A program made the position numbers and the translations under genes. Below are positions 1 to 7,967 of a DNA stretch of 64,000 nucleotides, piece by piece. This stretch comes from Elusimicrobiota bacterium (GTDB taxonomy: Bacteria > Elusimicrobiota > UBA5214 > JBBAAG01): NCBI GenBank assembly GCA_041658405.1, contig JBBAAG010000003.1, forward strand, positions 27,433 through 91,432, given 5' to 3'. How positions within the stretch are numbered: the stretch's first letter is position 1; each line of letters opens with the position of its first letter. A model generated the notes under the pieces. That model was not told the origin of the DNA. It did not search any database and saw only the letters and a program-made list of their open reading frames with translations.

Positions 1-904
1 GTATCCCCGCTTTTTTTCCGTACTTAACAACCATACCGTTTATCATATCAATTTCCGTTCTTGGTTTATGCTTACTCCCACCCTTACCTCTATGATCATG
101 GTAATCAACCAGCATAGAGTTACGGTTTTCGTAAGTCATCCGGCAAACTTTAATAAGTTGGCGGGTTATGTCAGGATACGGCAGGCGGATACCCAACTTA
201 TTCGCTACCATTGCAGCTTCCTGAGCAGTTGATGTAGCCAATACCCAGGCGGTATCATTTTCCATCACCCGTCCATTGGAAAGGTTCATTATAGCAGCTA
301 CCGGATTAATTCCGGCATTAATCACGAGCTTACCCCATTGCACCGACTGTATATTATCAGTTAAATCAACTTTTAACCCTGCTTTACGGAATAATCTGGC
401 AACCATCACACCTGCTTTGTGTTCGTGTTTGTTATTGTACCCGATAACCGTAACACCCTCACCCGCATGACGGACCTTACCAGGCGACAACAACGTTGCA
501 CCTATTGTAGTTACTCCCGCCAGAATCAATGCATTACTCCCAAAACATTTCTTTAAAAGCTCATAATTCCCTAGGCCGTTCTGTAATGTAAGAACAACAG
601 TTGAATTATCAACAAATCTTTGTAGATTTCTTACTGCAGAAACAGTATCATACGTTTTCACGAGCACGATCAGAAGATCAAGCTTACCCATAATATTTTT
701 ATGTTCAGGAATTATGACGTTAAGGTTAGACGGTAACACACGGATCTTGCTCCGCCCGGTTATAACCAATCCATTACGTACAAGAATTTTTGCGCGTTCA
801 GGTTTATAATCGAACAAGTATATTTCTCCGGTACATCCCCTTCGTGAAAGAAACGCTGTGTACAACGTTCCCATCGCACCGGGCCCGAGAATCCCAACCT
901 TCAT
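1..904 (-). CDS. panE: 2-dehydropantoate 2-reductase, 3' end cut by window edge
   Basis: Reduces ketopantoate to pantoate with NADPH in pantothenate/CoA synthesis (cytosol). About 301 codons are visible from ATG at 904; the reading frame runs off base 1. The N-terminal nucleotide-binding loop GPGAMG is at residues 7-12, followed by the LQNGLGN segment near residue 110. The catalytic-lysine segment WGKLVINAGINP is near residue 190, and the C-terminal domain shows NRNSM and an EIDMINGMVV stretch, all typical of PanE/ApbA. The family is usually about 300 aa, so only a short tail is missing. Its ATG overlaps the stop of the flavin reductase (ATGA), so the two are translationally coupled. Confidence 0.93.
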   Translation of the reverse strand, partial: MKVGILGPGAMGTLYTAFLSRRGCTGEIYLFDYKPERAKILVRNGLVITGRSKIRVLPSNLNVIIPEHKNIMGKLDLLIVLVKTYDTVSAVRNLQRFVDNSTVVLTLQNGLGNYELLKKCFGSNALILAGVTTIGATLLSPGKVRHAGEGVTVIGYNNKHEHKAGVMVARLFRKAGLKVDLTDNIQSVQWGKLVINAGINPVAAIMNLSNGRVMENDTAWVLATSTAQEAAMVANKLGIRLPYPDITRQLIKVCRMTYENRNSMLVDYHDHRGKGGSKHKPRTEIDMINGMVVKYGKKAGI

Positions 905-1455
905 TCTTTAACTACCAACTTTTTACCGGGTATAGTAAAAACCTTACCCCCAATATGCCCCAAGGGATTAGTTTTTTCGAGGTTCAGCTCATCATTGTTA
1001 TATACTCCCTCAACAACTTCTGCGGATACGATTTCACCTAGCACAACAATATGATCCCCCGCAGGGAATTGTTCTACAAACTTACATTCAAGCCAGCCAA
1101 AACAATCTTTTATCCGTGGAGGTTTAACACTATTTGACGGCACACTCTCGAGTTTAGCTTCAACTAACTCATTAACCCCCGCGGAGAATGGTTTCCCCGT
1201 AATCCATAAACCGTTAATAACAGTCTTTCCCGGAATATTAACCACAAACTCACCGGTTTTGATTAAATTATCAAACGTATGCCTTTTTTCTGCCATTGCA
1301 ACAGCTATCATTGCAGGGCTTGACGATACCGGCATAACAAACGAAAACGGTGCGGCATTTACGACCCCGTCTTTATTAACTGTTGTGAGAATAACCACCG
1401 GCCGCGGAGCAAGGATTCTGTACCATTTATCAAGTTCAATTTTCATATTTCCCAA
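901..1455 (-). CDS. Flavin reductase family (FMN-binding split-barrel) protein
   Basis: 184 aa. The opening (YRILAPRPVVILTTVNKDGVVN) and the AAPFSFVMPVSSSPAMIAVAM stretch are the FMN-binding split-barrel pattern of the flavin reductase/flavoredoxin (DIM6/NTAB) family. The middle segment GEFVVNIPG is also conserved there. Such proteins bind FMN and transfer electrons from NAD(P)H or act as flavoredoxins; the partner cannot be read from sequence. It sits directly upstream of panE with an ATGA overlap, which suggests co-transcription rather than a shared pathway. The start could be MGNMK or the internal MKIEL. Confidence 0.85.
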   Translation of the reverse strand: MGNMKIELDKWYRILAPRPVVILTTVNKDGVVNAAPFSFVMPVSSSPAMIAVAMAEKRHTFDNLIKTGEFVVNIPGKTVINGLWITGKPFSAGVNELVEAKLESVPSNSVKPPRIKDCFGWLECKFVEQFPAGDHIVVLGEIVSAEVVEGVYNNDELNLEKTNPLGHIGGKVFTIPGKKLVVKE

Positions 1456-1490
1456 TCCCTTTCTTTTTTATTCGAAAGTGATATTATACA

Positions 1491-1525
1491 AAATAAAACA
1501 TCCCCGGATTTATACCCGAGGATGT
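1491..1525 (-). terminator. Intrinsic terminator after the M23 peptidase gene
   Basis: Inverted repeat 1498-1507 / 1516-1525 (ACATCC..CGG against its complement, one mismatch) followed on the minus strand by a T-rich tail TGTTTTATTTT. It lies 29 bp past the peptidase stop and separates it from the flavin reductase gene. Confidence 0.75.
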
Positions 1526-1553
1526 CTTACTTTTATATTAACTTTACTTGTTA

Positions 1554-2036
1554 TTACCTAAGATATAACCTTGCTCCGCTATAAACTCTCTGTCCGGCAT
1601 ACGCTCTTGGCGCTTTTACAGTTGAGTATCTCCATATGATAAAGTGTGTATGAGGCCCGGTGCTATATCCTGTAGAACCCATATACCCAACTCTTTGCTT
1701 CGCTGTAATTGTCTGATACCGGCGTACCGAGATTGATTTCATATGAGCGTAAAATGTTTTGTATCCATATGCATGCTGTACACACACGGAGTTACCCCCA
1801 CCAGTACGGTCCCACCCTGCAAAAGACACTTTCCCGCTGGTCATTGAACCAATACGGGTACCATATGAATTCGCAATATCTGTACCATTATGAAACTTCC
1901 GTGCATGCGAAATCGGATCATACCGATAACCAACTATACTAGTAACTTTACCATTACAGGGCCAGTAAAACGCTGCGGATGCTACGCTTGATAATAATGC
2001 AATCCCTACTGCCACGACTATCATTTTCTTCAACAT
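1554..2036 (-). CDS. Exported M23 (LytM-type) zinc metallopeptidase
   Basis: 160 aa with a signal peptide (MLKKMIVVAVGIALLSSVASA). The mature part is almost only an M23 domain. H49-xxx-D53 (FHNGTD) and the HxH pair H129/H131 (GPHTHF) match the zinc ligands and active-site histidines of LytM/lysostaphin-like endopeptidases, with a further His at YAHMK (98). It probably cleaves peptidoglycan cross-bridges, or serves as a cell-wall factor, in the periplasm. A ribosome-binding stretch AGGAGAAACAAGG precedes the ATG. It is transcribed alone, with a terminator just downstream. It lacks the coiled-coil N-terminus of EnvC-like activators. Confidence 0.88.
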   Translation of the reverse strand: MLKKMIVVAVGIALLSSVASAAFYWPCNGKVTSIVGYRYDPISHARKFHNGTDIANSYGTRIGSMTSGKVSFAGWDRTGGGNSVCVQHAYGYKTFYAHMKSISVRRYQTITAKQRVGYMGSTGYSTGPHTHFIIWRYSTVKAPRAYAGQRVYSGARLYLR

Positions 2037-2278
2037 TTCCTTGTTTCTCCTTTATAACAATTTATTCTTCTTAACAAGAATGTTTTGCAATAATACTGCC
2101 AGAAAGGGTTCTTGAGACTATTATTCTCATATTTTCATTATTTTTCAATATATTTATTATGTTTTATAAACATTGTTTACAGACAAACAGTGCATTTTTT
2201 GTGTATACACTATACACACTTATGCACACTGTTAGTAACTATATGTATACATTCTGGTTTTAAGGAACAATCTTATTC
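2037..2278. other. AT-rich intergenic segment between TonB receptor and M23 gene
   Basis: 242 bp without a gene. It contains the perfect palindrome GTGTATACAC at 2201-2210 followed by TATACACAC, and a looser outer inverted repeat (CAGTG near 2189 and CACTG near 2226). It also holds TTCTTGTTAAGAA (about 2068-2080), close to the peptidase start. No convincing sigma-70 promoter or terminator was identified. Confidence 0.4.
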
Positions 2279-4102
2279 TTAAAAACTCCATTCCAGCCCA
2301 CCGGAAACCAGGCGGCCCGGTGCGGGTATACCTTTAACATCTTCGTACTGTACGTCTGTAATATTGGTACACAACAAAAACAGCGATAACGCGTTTTTAA
2401 ATACTACACGTGAAAGTTTTGCGTTAACTACAATATACCCGGCATCATTCACCCGTTGTTTATACAGCACAGCAATCGTAGGAGTAAAAACACGGGGTAT
2501 AATGTTCGACGTTATACTGAACACAATGTTATGTACCGGATAATTTTGTGCATACTTTGAGTAATAACTTTGCATGGTAACTGTTCTTGCGTAAGTATAG
2601 GATAATGACAACACATTATTTGCAGAAACGGTTTTTAGTTCAGTTTCCACACCATAAACATACGATTCCCCGATATTAGTCGCACGCCAAGGGCCTTTAT
2701 CCGTATCTCCAACCCAGTCTATTATATTGGTTTGAGAACGATAAAAAATTGTTGATACCGCACTTGCTGTTTTCCCAGTCCAATACTTCGCGGTGAGTTC
2801 AGTATTAACACTTTCTTCAGGAACAAGGTTTGGGTTTCCAAAATTCACCGGATCAGTGTAGTACAGTTCAGTAAATGAAGCTACGCGGTACGACCTCCCT
2901 ACCGACCCTATGAGTTTGATATCAGAATTTATCCAGTACCCATACCCTACTGTTGGCGCGAACATCCCGCCCCAGGCAGACATTTCGTACCGCATCCCCG
3001 CGTGAAGGTCGCTATTTATGGATAACGATGAAATAAGTTCTGTTGCAAACGCATACCGTTGTTTCGAGCGTTCACCCAGCCGCGTACTTGTGATCATATC
3101 ATTGACTGTATCTAGGGTAAGCGATACGTTGCCAACGGATGGCAGGGATACCACCGCACCAAGTTCCACACCGGTAACGTGTGTTACATGATCGTTAACA
3201 TATTTCGTTGGTGTACGGAGGTCAAGCATAAACTTATCATTATGCCGGCGGTAGTATATAACAGAGTTTAGCGCCACTGAGTTATTAATCCGTTGCTTAC
3301 TCCGCAACCCGGCGTAGTACGTTTGTGTCCATTCTTTTGACGGGTAGTTAAGCCCGGGCGTATAAAAATCGTACGCCCCAAACGCTTTATCCATAGCACC
3401 CAGTGATAACGTTGACTCATTATTACCCGTTACCACCGCTGTATTTGAATAAAATGTTGAGTTATTATAATCCGTATCGTACCGCGTACCATCAGATTTT
3501 GAGGATGATAACGATACTGTTTGGCTGACACTCTGTAATTTTGTATTAACATTTGCCTGAACAGAATACGTATTATACTGTGCGGATTCTACTTTTGCGG
3601 TAATACCTGTTTCCCTATCATTTTCATGGTTTACCTTGGTTTTCGTAATAATATTGACCACCCCGCCAAACGCATCAGCGCCATGCGTGACAGTTCCCTG
3701 TCCATGCAAAATTTCAATACGGTCAATATCATTCACCGCGATCGGAAGGTCCATATTATGATGCGCAGTCTGCGGGTCGTTCATCCGTACACCATCAAGC
3801 AAGACCAATGTTTGCGCGTAGTTTGACCCGCGGAATGATAGGTCGGCCTGCACACCGGGAAGCCCCCGGGACTGTATATCCGCTGAGGTTATGTAACCTA
3901 ACAATTCCGCAACTGATTGTACGGGTAATACCATAATTTCTTTCGCGGTAATCACACTAACGTTACGCGTAAGATGGCTGAACATTACCGGCGTTTTTGT
4001 ACCGGTTACCGCGGAGTGTATCACAACATCAGCAGCGCTAACCGTCGCCGGTATGGAACTCAGGAATACTATCAATAATGAAACTAAAGCACTAATTTTC
4101 AT
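2279..4102 (-). CDS. TonB-dependent outer-membrane receptor, probably for thiamine or a precursor
   Basis: 607 aa from the ATG at 4102, which begins a clear signal peptide (MKISALVSLLIVFLSS.. ending ..VSAAD). The frame is open further upstream, but those codons run into the thiM gene. The plug domain is at about residues 35-160 (VAELLGYITSADIQSRG, then FRGSNYAQTLVLLDGVRMND and GADAFGGVVNIIT), followed by a 22-strand-type barrel ending in a terminal Phe (GLEWSF). This is a BtuB-like layout. Its start is 10 bp past the thiM stop and the pair is read from a TPP-riboswitch leader. That makes thiamine, TPP or a thiazole/pyrimidine precursor the likely substrate. TPP-controlled TonB receptors are known in Bacteroidetes; substrate identity here is inferred only from context. 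Confidence 0.9.
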   Translation of the reverse strand: MKISALVSLLIVFLSSIPATVSAADVVIHSAVTGTKTPVMFSHLTRNVSVITAKEIMVLPVQSVAELLGYITSADIQSRGLPGVQADLSFRGSNYAQTLVLLDGVRMNDPQTAHHNMDLPIAVNDIDRIEILHGQGTVTHGADAFGGVVNIITKTKVNHENDRETGITAKVESAQYNTYSVQANVNTKLQSVSQTVSLSSSKSDGTRYDTDYNNSTFYSNTAVVTGNNESTLSLGAMDKAFGAYDFYTPGLNYPSKEWTQTYYAGLRSKQRINNSVALNSVIYYRRHNDKFMLDLRTPTKYVNDHVTHVTGVELGAVVSLPSVGNVSLTLDTVNDMITSTRLGERSKQRYAFATELISSLSINSDLHAGMRYEMSAWGGMFAPTVGYGYWINSDIKLIGSVGRSYRVASFTELYYTDPVNFGNPNLVPEESVNTELTAKYWTGKTASAVSTIFYRSQTNIIDWVGDTDKGPWRATNIGESYVYGVETELKTVSANNVLSLSYTYARTVTMQSYYSKYAQNYPVHNIVFSITSNIIPRVFTPTIAVLYKQRVNDAGYIVVNAKLSRVVFKNALSLFLLCTNITDVQYEDVKGIPAPGRLVSGGLEWSF

Positions 4103-4112
4103 TATTTCTATA

Positions 4113-4907
4113 TTATCCCTCAATTTTCTGGTATTGTTCAACATCTTGTTTTGCAAGGTTGTATACCGTGTCAAATAACCGTTCTTTAAAACTTCCCGGC
4201 CCGGAAACAGTTTTTGATGCGAGTTCCGCTGCGATTTCGTAGCAACACAATCCTGCAACGCATGCATGGACATAGTTTGGTTCTACTGCAGCAAACGCGC
4301 CAATTACTGATGCTGCCATACATCCTGTCCCAACAATACTACCCATCAAAGGATGTCCGTTGTGTACTTTCATTGTGCTAATGTTATCAGTAACAATATC
4401 TGTTTCCCCGGTAACCACTACTGTGCAGTTACGTAGTTTTGCTAATCTTTGCGCAATCCCTGTTATCCCGTCCCCAATATCTGTTGAGTCTACTCCTTTA
4501 GTCCTAACATTTTCACCGGCAACCCGCGCGATTTCTGATGCGTTACCTTTGATAATATTAATATACGCATGGTTAAGGATATACGCTATTTTTTTATCCC
4601 TGAACTTAGTTGCACCAGCGCCCACAGCGTCAAGGACAACAGGTATTGCCCTACTGTTCGCAGTTTTTGCTGTGAGTACCATCGCATCTACAAATTCCGG
4701 GGTTAATGTTCCGATATTCAACACTACCGCCGAAGCGATACCCGCCATCTCTGATACTTCTTCCTTCGCATGCGCCATCACTGGCGATGCGCCAAAAACT
4801 TTTACTATATTAGCACAGTCGTATATCGTAACCCAGTTTGTTAGATGATGAACTAACGGTTTCTCTGCCCGTACTTTTACCAAGGTTTCCCACACAAATT
4901 GTTCCAT
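4113..4907 (-). CDS. thiM: Hydroxyethylthiazole kinase
   Basis: 264 aa, normal family length. It phosphorylates 4-methyl-5-(2-hydroxyethyl)thiazole for thiamine salvage. Visible family blocks are KPLVHHLTNWVT near the start, NIGTLTPEFVDAM, PVVLDAVGAGATKFR, IIKGNASEI, VVVTGETDIV and the catalytic anion-hole/Cys segment GSIVGTGCM. It is the first gene after a TPP riboswitch and is followed by a TonB-dependent receptor, so the unit is a thiamine-precursor uptake and salvage operon. No thiE/thiD is adjacent in this window. AGAGGGAGGG upstream of the ATG is a strong ribosome-binding site. Confidence 0.96.
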   Translation of the reverse strand: MEQFVWETLVKVRAEKPLVHHLTNWVTIYDCANIVKVFGASPVMAHAKEEVSEMAGIASAVVLNIGTLTPEFVDAMVLTAKTANSRAIPVVLDAVGAGATKFRDKKIAYILNHAYINIIKGNASEIARVAGENVRTKGVDSTDIGDGITGIAQRLAKLRNCTVVVTGETDIVTDNISTMKVHNGHPLMGSIVGTGCMAASVIGAFAAVEPNYVHACVAGLCCYEIAAELASKTVSGPGSFKERLFDTVYNLAKQDVEQYQKIEG

Positions 4908-4933
4908 AAATACTATTCCCTCCCTCTAAAAAT

Positions 4934-4970
4934 AAAAAAATCCCTGCGTAAACACGTATTTACGTAGAGA
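4934..4970 (-). terminator. Riboswitch expression-platform terminator upstream of thiM
   Basis: On the minus strand TCTCTACGTAAA pairs with TTTACGCAGGGA (one mismatch, one G-U pair) across a short loop and is followed by seven Ts. The 5' arm TCTCTACG is also complementary, allowing G-U, to CGTAGGGA at the 3' edge of the aptamer. That supplies the competing antiterminator. Predicted behaviour: TPP bound favours termination; TPP absent allows read-through. Confidence 0.85.
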
Positions 4971-4990
4971 TAGATAATATAACTGTGTAT

Positions 4991-5128
4991 ATTTTAATCA
5001 CATCCCTACGCTGGTATTATCCAGGTCAGGTTACGTGGTAACCTTTTATCTAAATTACCACCGAGGTCTCCCTATTACTTCCGGGACTCTCAGGCTGTTA
5101 AATTTAAACAACCTCCCTCGGGATTTAC
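4991..5128 (-). ncRNA. TPP riboswitch (THI element)
   Basis: The minus-strand leader contains CTGAGA (5088-5093) and the signature CCTGACCTGGATAATACC followed by AGCGTAGGGA (about 5005-5030), the conserved core of TPP aptamers. The closing P1 stem is AAATCCC near 5122-5128 with GGGA..ATTT near 4994-5006. It lies between a consensus promoter and thiM and is followed by an intrinsic terminator. Confidence 0.95.
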
Positions 5129-5135
5129 AAGACAA

Positions 5136-5165
5136 ATATTAGTATGAAAGATGAACTGTTGTCAA
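5136..5165 (-). promoter_or_regulatory. Sigma-70-type promoter of the thiM operon
   Basis: TTGACA (5160-5165) and TAATAT (5136-5141) on the minus strand with an 18-bp spacer, placed just upstream of the TPP aptamer. Confidence 0.7.
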
Positions 5166-5217
5166 TAGAAATACGCTGGTAAGATAATATTTGGGTATAC
5201 TGAAAAATGTCACGGCC

Positions 5218-5706
5218 TTACTTCCTGCGAAACTCTTTTACAAGCAACGCGTAAGTATCGTCAACCGCCTGCGGCATGACTTTAATCCCAGCCACTACCG
5301 GCATAAAGTTGGTATCAGCATACCATCGCGGGACAATGTGCATATGAAGATGATCCGCAATCCCTGCACCTGAAACAGCGCCAATGTTCATCCCAATATT
5401 ATACCCTTCCGGTTTTAAGACTCTTTTAATCACTTTCACAGCTTTGATTGATAAAGCCATGAGTTCTGCGTATTCACTTTTAGTAAGTTTTGTTATATCT
5501 CCAATATGCCGTTTAGGCATTACCATAAGATGCCCGTTGTTATAGGGGTAAAGGTTCATAACAACAAAACACGTTCTCCCGCGGTACAATACATGGTTCT
5601 TAACATCGTTCATACGTTCACGCAGGTATCTGCAGAACACACACCCTTTTACGTGTTTATGTGTTTCAATAAAAGTCATTCTCCATGGAGCCCACAAGTT
5701 TTTCAT
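5218..5706 (-). CDS. HIT-family (histidine triad) nucleotide hydrolase/phosphorylase
   Basis: 162 aa. The histidine triad H119-x-H121-x-H123 (ADHLHMHIVPRW) is intact, with a zinc-type pair C22/C25 (GCVFC) and the PYNNGHLMVMPKRH block typical of the family. The N-terminal WAPWRM motif places it with the GalT-like/Ap4A-phosphorylase-like HIT branch common in deep-branching bacteria. It probably hydrolyses or phosphorolyses dinucleoside polyphosphates or AMP-linked nucleotides. Last gene of the long minus-strand run; just downstream lies the thi promoter region. Confidence 0.9.
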   Translation of the reverse strand: MKNLWAPWRMTFIETHKHVKGCVFCRYLRERMNDVKNHVLYRGRTCFVVMNLYPYNNGHLMVMPKRHIGDITKLTKSEYAELMALSIKAVKVIKRVLKPEGYNIGMNIGAVSGAGIADHLHMHIVPRWYADTNFMPVVAGIKVMPQAVDDTYALLVKEFRRK

Positions 5707-5746
5707 TTCAACCTACTACCTTTCTGAAGTGAGCATCAGTGGATGC

Positions 5747-6871
5747 TCAAAATTCACTTGGACGTTTTGAGGTATACCCAAAAAAGTTGTTGAATACCGC
5801 GACAGTACGTTCACACGCATGGCCGTCACCATAAGGATTAACCGCTTGTGCCATACGATTATATACCTTTTTATCGTCAATCAACCTACTGGTTTCACGT
5901 ACAATATCTGCAGTATCCGTCCCCACAAGTTTTGCAGTCCCCGCGGTGACACCTTCAGGACGTTCAGTTGTCTTCCGCAGGACAAGCACAGGCTTCCCTA
6001 ACGCCGGCGCTTCCTCCTGTATACCCCCGGAATCGGTGAGGATGAGGTATGACATTTTGATTAAGTTCACAAGCTCGCTATAACCTACAGGTTTGGTTAA
6101 TACCACCCGCGAGTTAGAGCCAAGGATGGAATACACAGTTTTTTGTACTGCCGGATTAAGGTGGACAGGGTACACAACTTTAACATCCTTATACTTCTTC
6201 ACAACCATCTTTACTGCACGGCAAATATTTTCAAGCGGTTTACCCAGGTTTTCTCTCCTATGCGAGGTAAGAAGTATAAGTTTATCCTCCTTAGGAAATA
6301 AAAGTTTTGTCTCACTCTTTTTCGCTACCCACATCAATGCATCAACCACTGTGTTACCGGTAACAAATATTTTTTCTTTCCCCACGCCTTCACGTAAAAG
6401 CGCGGCCTTAGCATTCCCTGTGGGGACAAGATATAACGATGCGATACGGTCAATCATCAACCGGTTCACTTCTTCCGGGAAAGGATTATATATATCCCCG
6501 GTCCGTAAACCAGCCTCTACATGCGCGACAGGCACTTTTTCGTAGAACCCGGATAACGCTCCGGCAAACGCTGTGGTAGTATCCCCCTGAACAACTACCA
6601 TGTCAGGCTTAACTTTCTTAATCACATCACCGATCTTTGTCAACGCATGAGTAGTAATATCGTACAGCGTTTGATTTATTTGCATGATATCAAGGTCATA
6701 GTCAGCACGTTGGTTAAACAATTTCATTACCTGGTCAAGCATTTCACGATGCTGCCCTGTGATACACACAACTGTTTTATACCGTCCACGGTACTTGTTC
6801 AACTCTTTCACTAACGGTATGAGCTTAACAGCTTCCGGCCGTGTACCGAATATCACGAATATTTTTTTCAT
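5747..6871 (-). CDS. wecB: Non-hydrolysing UDP-N-acetylglucosamine 2-epimerase
   Basis: 374 aa. Interconverts UDP-GlcNAc and UDP-ManNAc for surface polysaccharide. The start FGTRPEAVKLIPLV, the HVEAGLRTGDIYNPFPEE block, the TSHRREN histidine and DSGGIQEEAPALGKPVLVLR are diagnostic. A good ribosome-binding site (GAGGTTGAT) precedes the ATG. It follows the wecA-like gene closely, so the two likely act on one lipid-linked glycan pathway. The adjacency of glyA, wecA-like and wecB after sua5 and a low-Mr phosphatase recalls the ywl-glyA-mnaA order in Firmicutes. Confidence 0.96.
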   Translation of the reverse strand: MKKIFVIFGTRPEAVKLIPLVKELNKYRGRYKTVVCITGQHREMLDQVMKLFNQRADYDLDIMQINQTLYDITTHALTKIGDVIKKVKPDMVVVQGDTTTAFAGALSGFYEKVPVAHVEAGLRTGDIYNPFPEEVNRLMIDRIASLYLVPTGNAKAALLREGVGKEKIFVTGNTVVDALMWVAKKSETKLLFPKEDKLILLTSHRRENLGKPLENICRAVKMVVKKYKDVKVVYPVHLNPAVQKTVYSILGSNSRVVLTKPVGYSELVNLIKMSYLILTDSGGIQEEAPALGKPVLVLRKTTERPEGVTAGTAKLVGTDTADIVRETSRLIDDKKVYNRMAQAVNPYGDGHACERTVAVFNNFFGYTSKRPSEF

Positions 6872-6905
6872 ATCAACCTCTTAAATATAACCGCAGCAAT
6901 TTTTT

Positions 6906-7967
6906 TTACTTCAGCGGCATCGCACGGAATATCGTTATAATAATCGCGGTTTCACTAAGGACTATGGATAATACATAAATAAAAAGTACAGCTTCGCGTT
7001 GTGACCACCCTAAACTAAGCAACCGGTGATGAAAATGTTCCTTATCCGCTGCCATAATAGACTGCCTCCGCATCAACCTGCGGATAATCGCCATTGCTAC
7101 GTCTAACACCGGTAAGGCTATTACTAGTACCGGAATGATTAATGATATCACCGCTGCGGTTTTTAGTGTACCGATAACCGCGATTGTCCCAAGCATAAAA
7201 CCCAGGAATAACGCGCCGGTATCACCCATAAATATCTTTGCGGGATAAAAGTTGTGGAACAAAAACCCGACACACGCACCGCATAGGCCAGCGGCAAGGA
7301 TTGCCGCGAGTTTCAACTGTTTAGCCTGAAAAATATCCTGTGTCTGCCCCTGAAGAATTGCAACGATAAGAAACGTAAACGCTGCGATTGCCACCACCCC
7401 GGCTGCGAGGCCGTCAAGCCCGTCGATAAGATTGATTGTATTCATAAACCCGATCAACCAGAACACTGTAAGGATTTGTGTTACAATAATCGGGAACGCA
7501 ACAAAATCAATACCCCAGGGAAGTTCAAGCCCAAAGATCCTAACCCCGAAATCCATAGCGACATACGCAGCAATGATCTGTGTCAACAATTTAGGTACGG
7601 GCGGCACACTTTTTTTATCGTCAATCATCCCGAGAATAATTATGATAACCAACGCAACGATTATCCCGATAAACTGCTGCCCAATCGATAACATCCCGAT
7701 AACATCACCGTTGTTATCCTTCAATGGATTCCGGTACGCGAGAAGCAGGTGGAACCGCTTACTCACGATAAGAAGTGTAAGCATACTAATGACAAACCCG
7801 CCGAACATCGCAAGCCCGCCCCATCTGGGTATCGGCACTGTATGCACCCTCCGTGCGTCGGGAATGTCCATTACTCCATACTTTACCGCTAACTTCTTCA
7901 CACCAAACGTCAGAAAGTATGTCGCAACACCGGACACTATCAACGCAAGAAGGTATAGCTTATACAT
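6906..7967 (-). CDS. Polyprenyl-phosphate GlcNAc-1-phosphate transferase (WecA/TagO/MraY superfamily)
   Basis: 353 aa polytopic inner-membrane protein with about ten TM segments. Superfamily motifs are present: IPRWGG near the N-terminus, GMIDDKK (the paired Asp site), NLIDGLDGLAAG, the FMGDTGALFLG block and the C-terminal HFHHRLL loop. It transfers GlcNAc-1-P (or a related sugar phosphate) to undecaprenyl phosphate, starting a lipid-linked glycan. The DGLDGLAAG and HFHHR pattern fits WecA/TagO better than MraY. ATG and glyA stop overlap as TAATG; wecB follows. Confidence 0.92.
   Translation of the reverse strand: MYKLYLLALIVSGVATYFLTFGVKKLAVKYGVMDIPDARRVHTVPIPRWGGLAMFGGFVISMLTLLIVSKRFHLLLAYRNPLKDNNGDVIGMLSIGQQFIGIIVALVIIIILGMIDDKKSVPPVPKLLTQIIAAYVAMDFGVRIFGLELPWGIDFVAFPIIVTQILTVFWLIGFMNTINLIDGLDGLAAGVVAIAAFTFLIVAILQGQTQDIFQAKQLKLAAILAAGLCGACVGFLFHNFYPAKIFMGDTGALFLGFMLGTIAVIGTLKTAAVISLIIPVLVIALPVLDVAMAIIRRLMRRQSIMAADKEHFHHRLLSLGWSQREAVLFIYVLSIVLSETAIIITIFRAMPLK

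Noticed and set aside
2201..2210. GTGTATACAC palindrome as the operator of a specific regulator
   Set aside because: Single site, no regulator gene nearby and no second copy noticed; kept only as a sequence note.
4103..4273. N-terminal extension of the TonB receptor into thiM
   Set aside because: The extended region overlaps thiM, and the signal peptide starts cleanly at ATG 4102.
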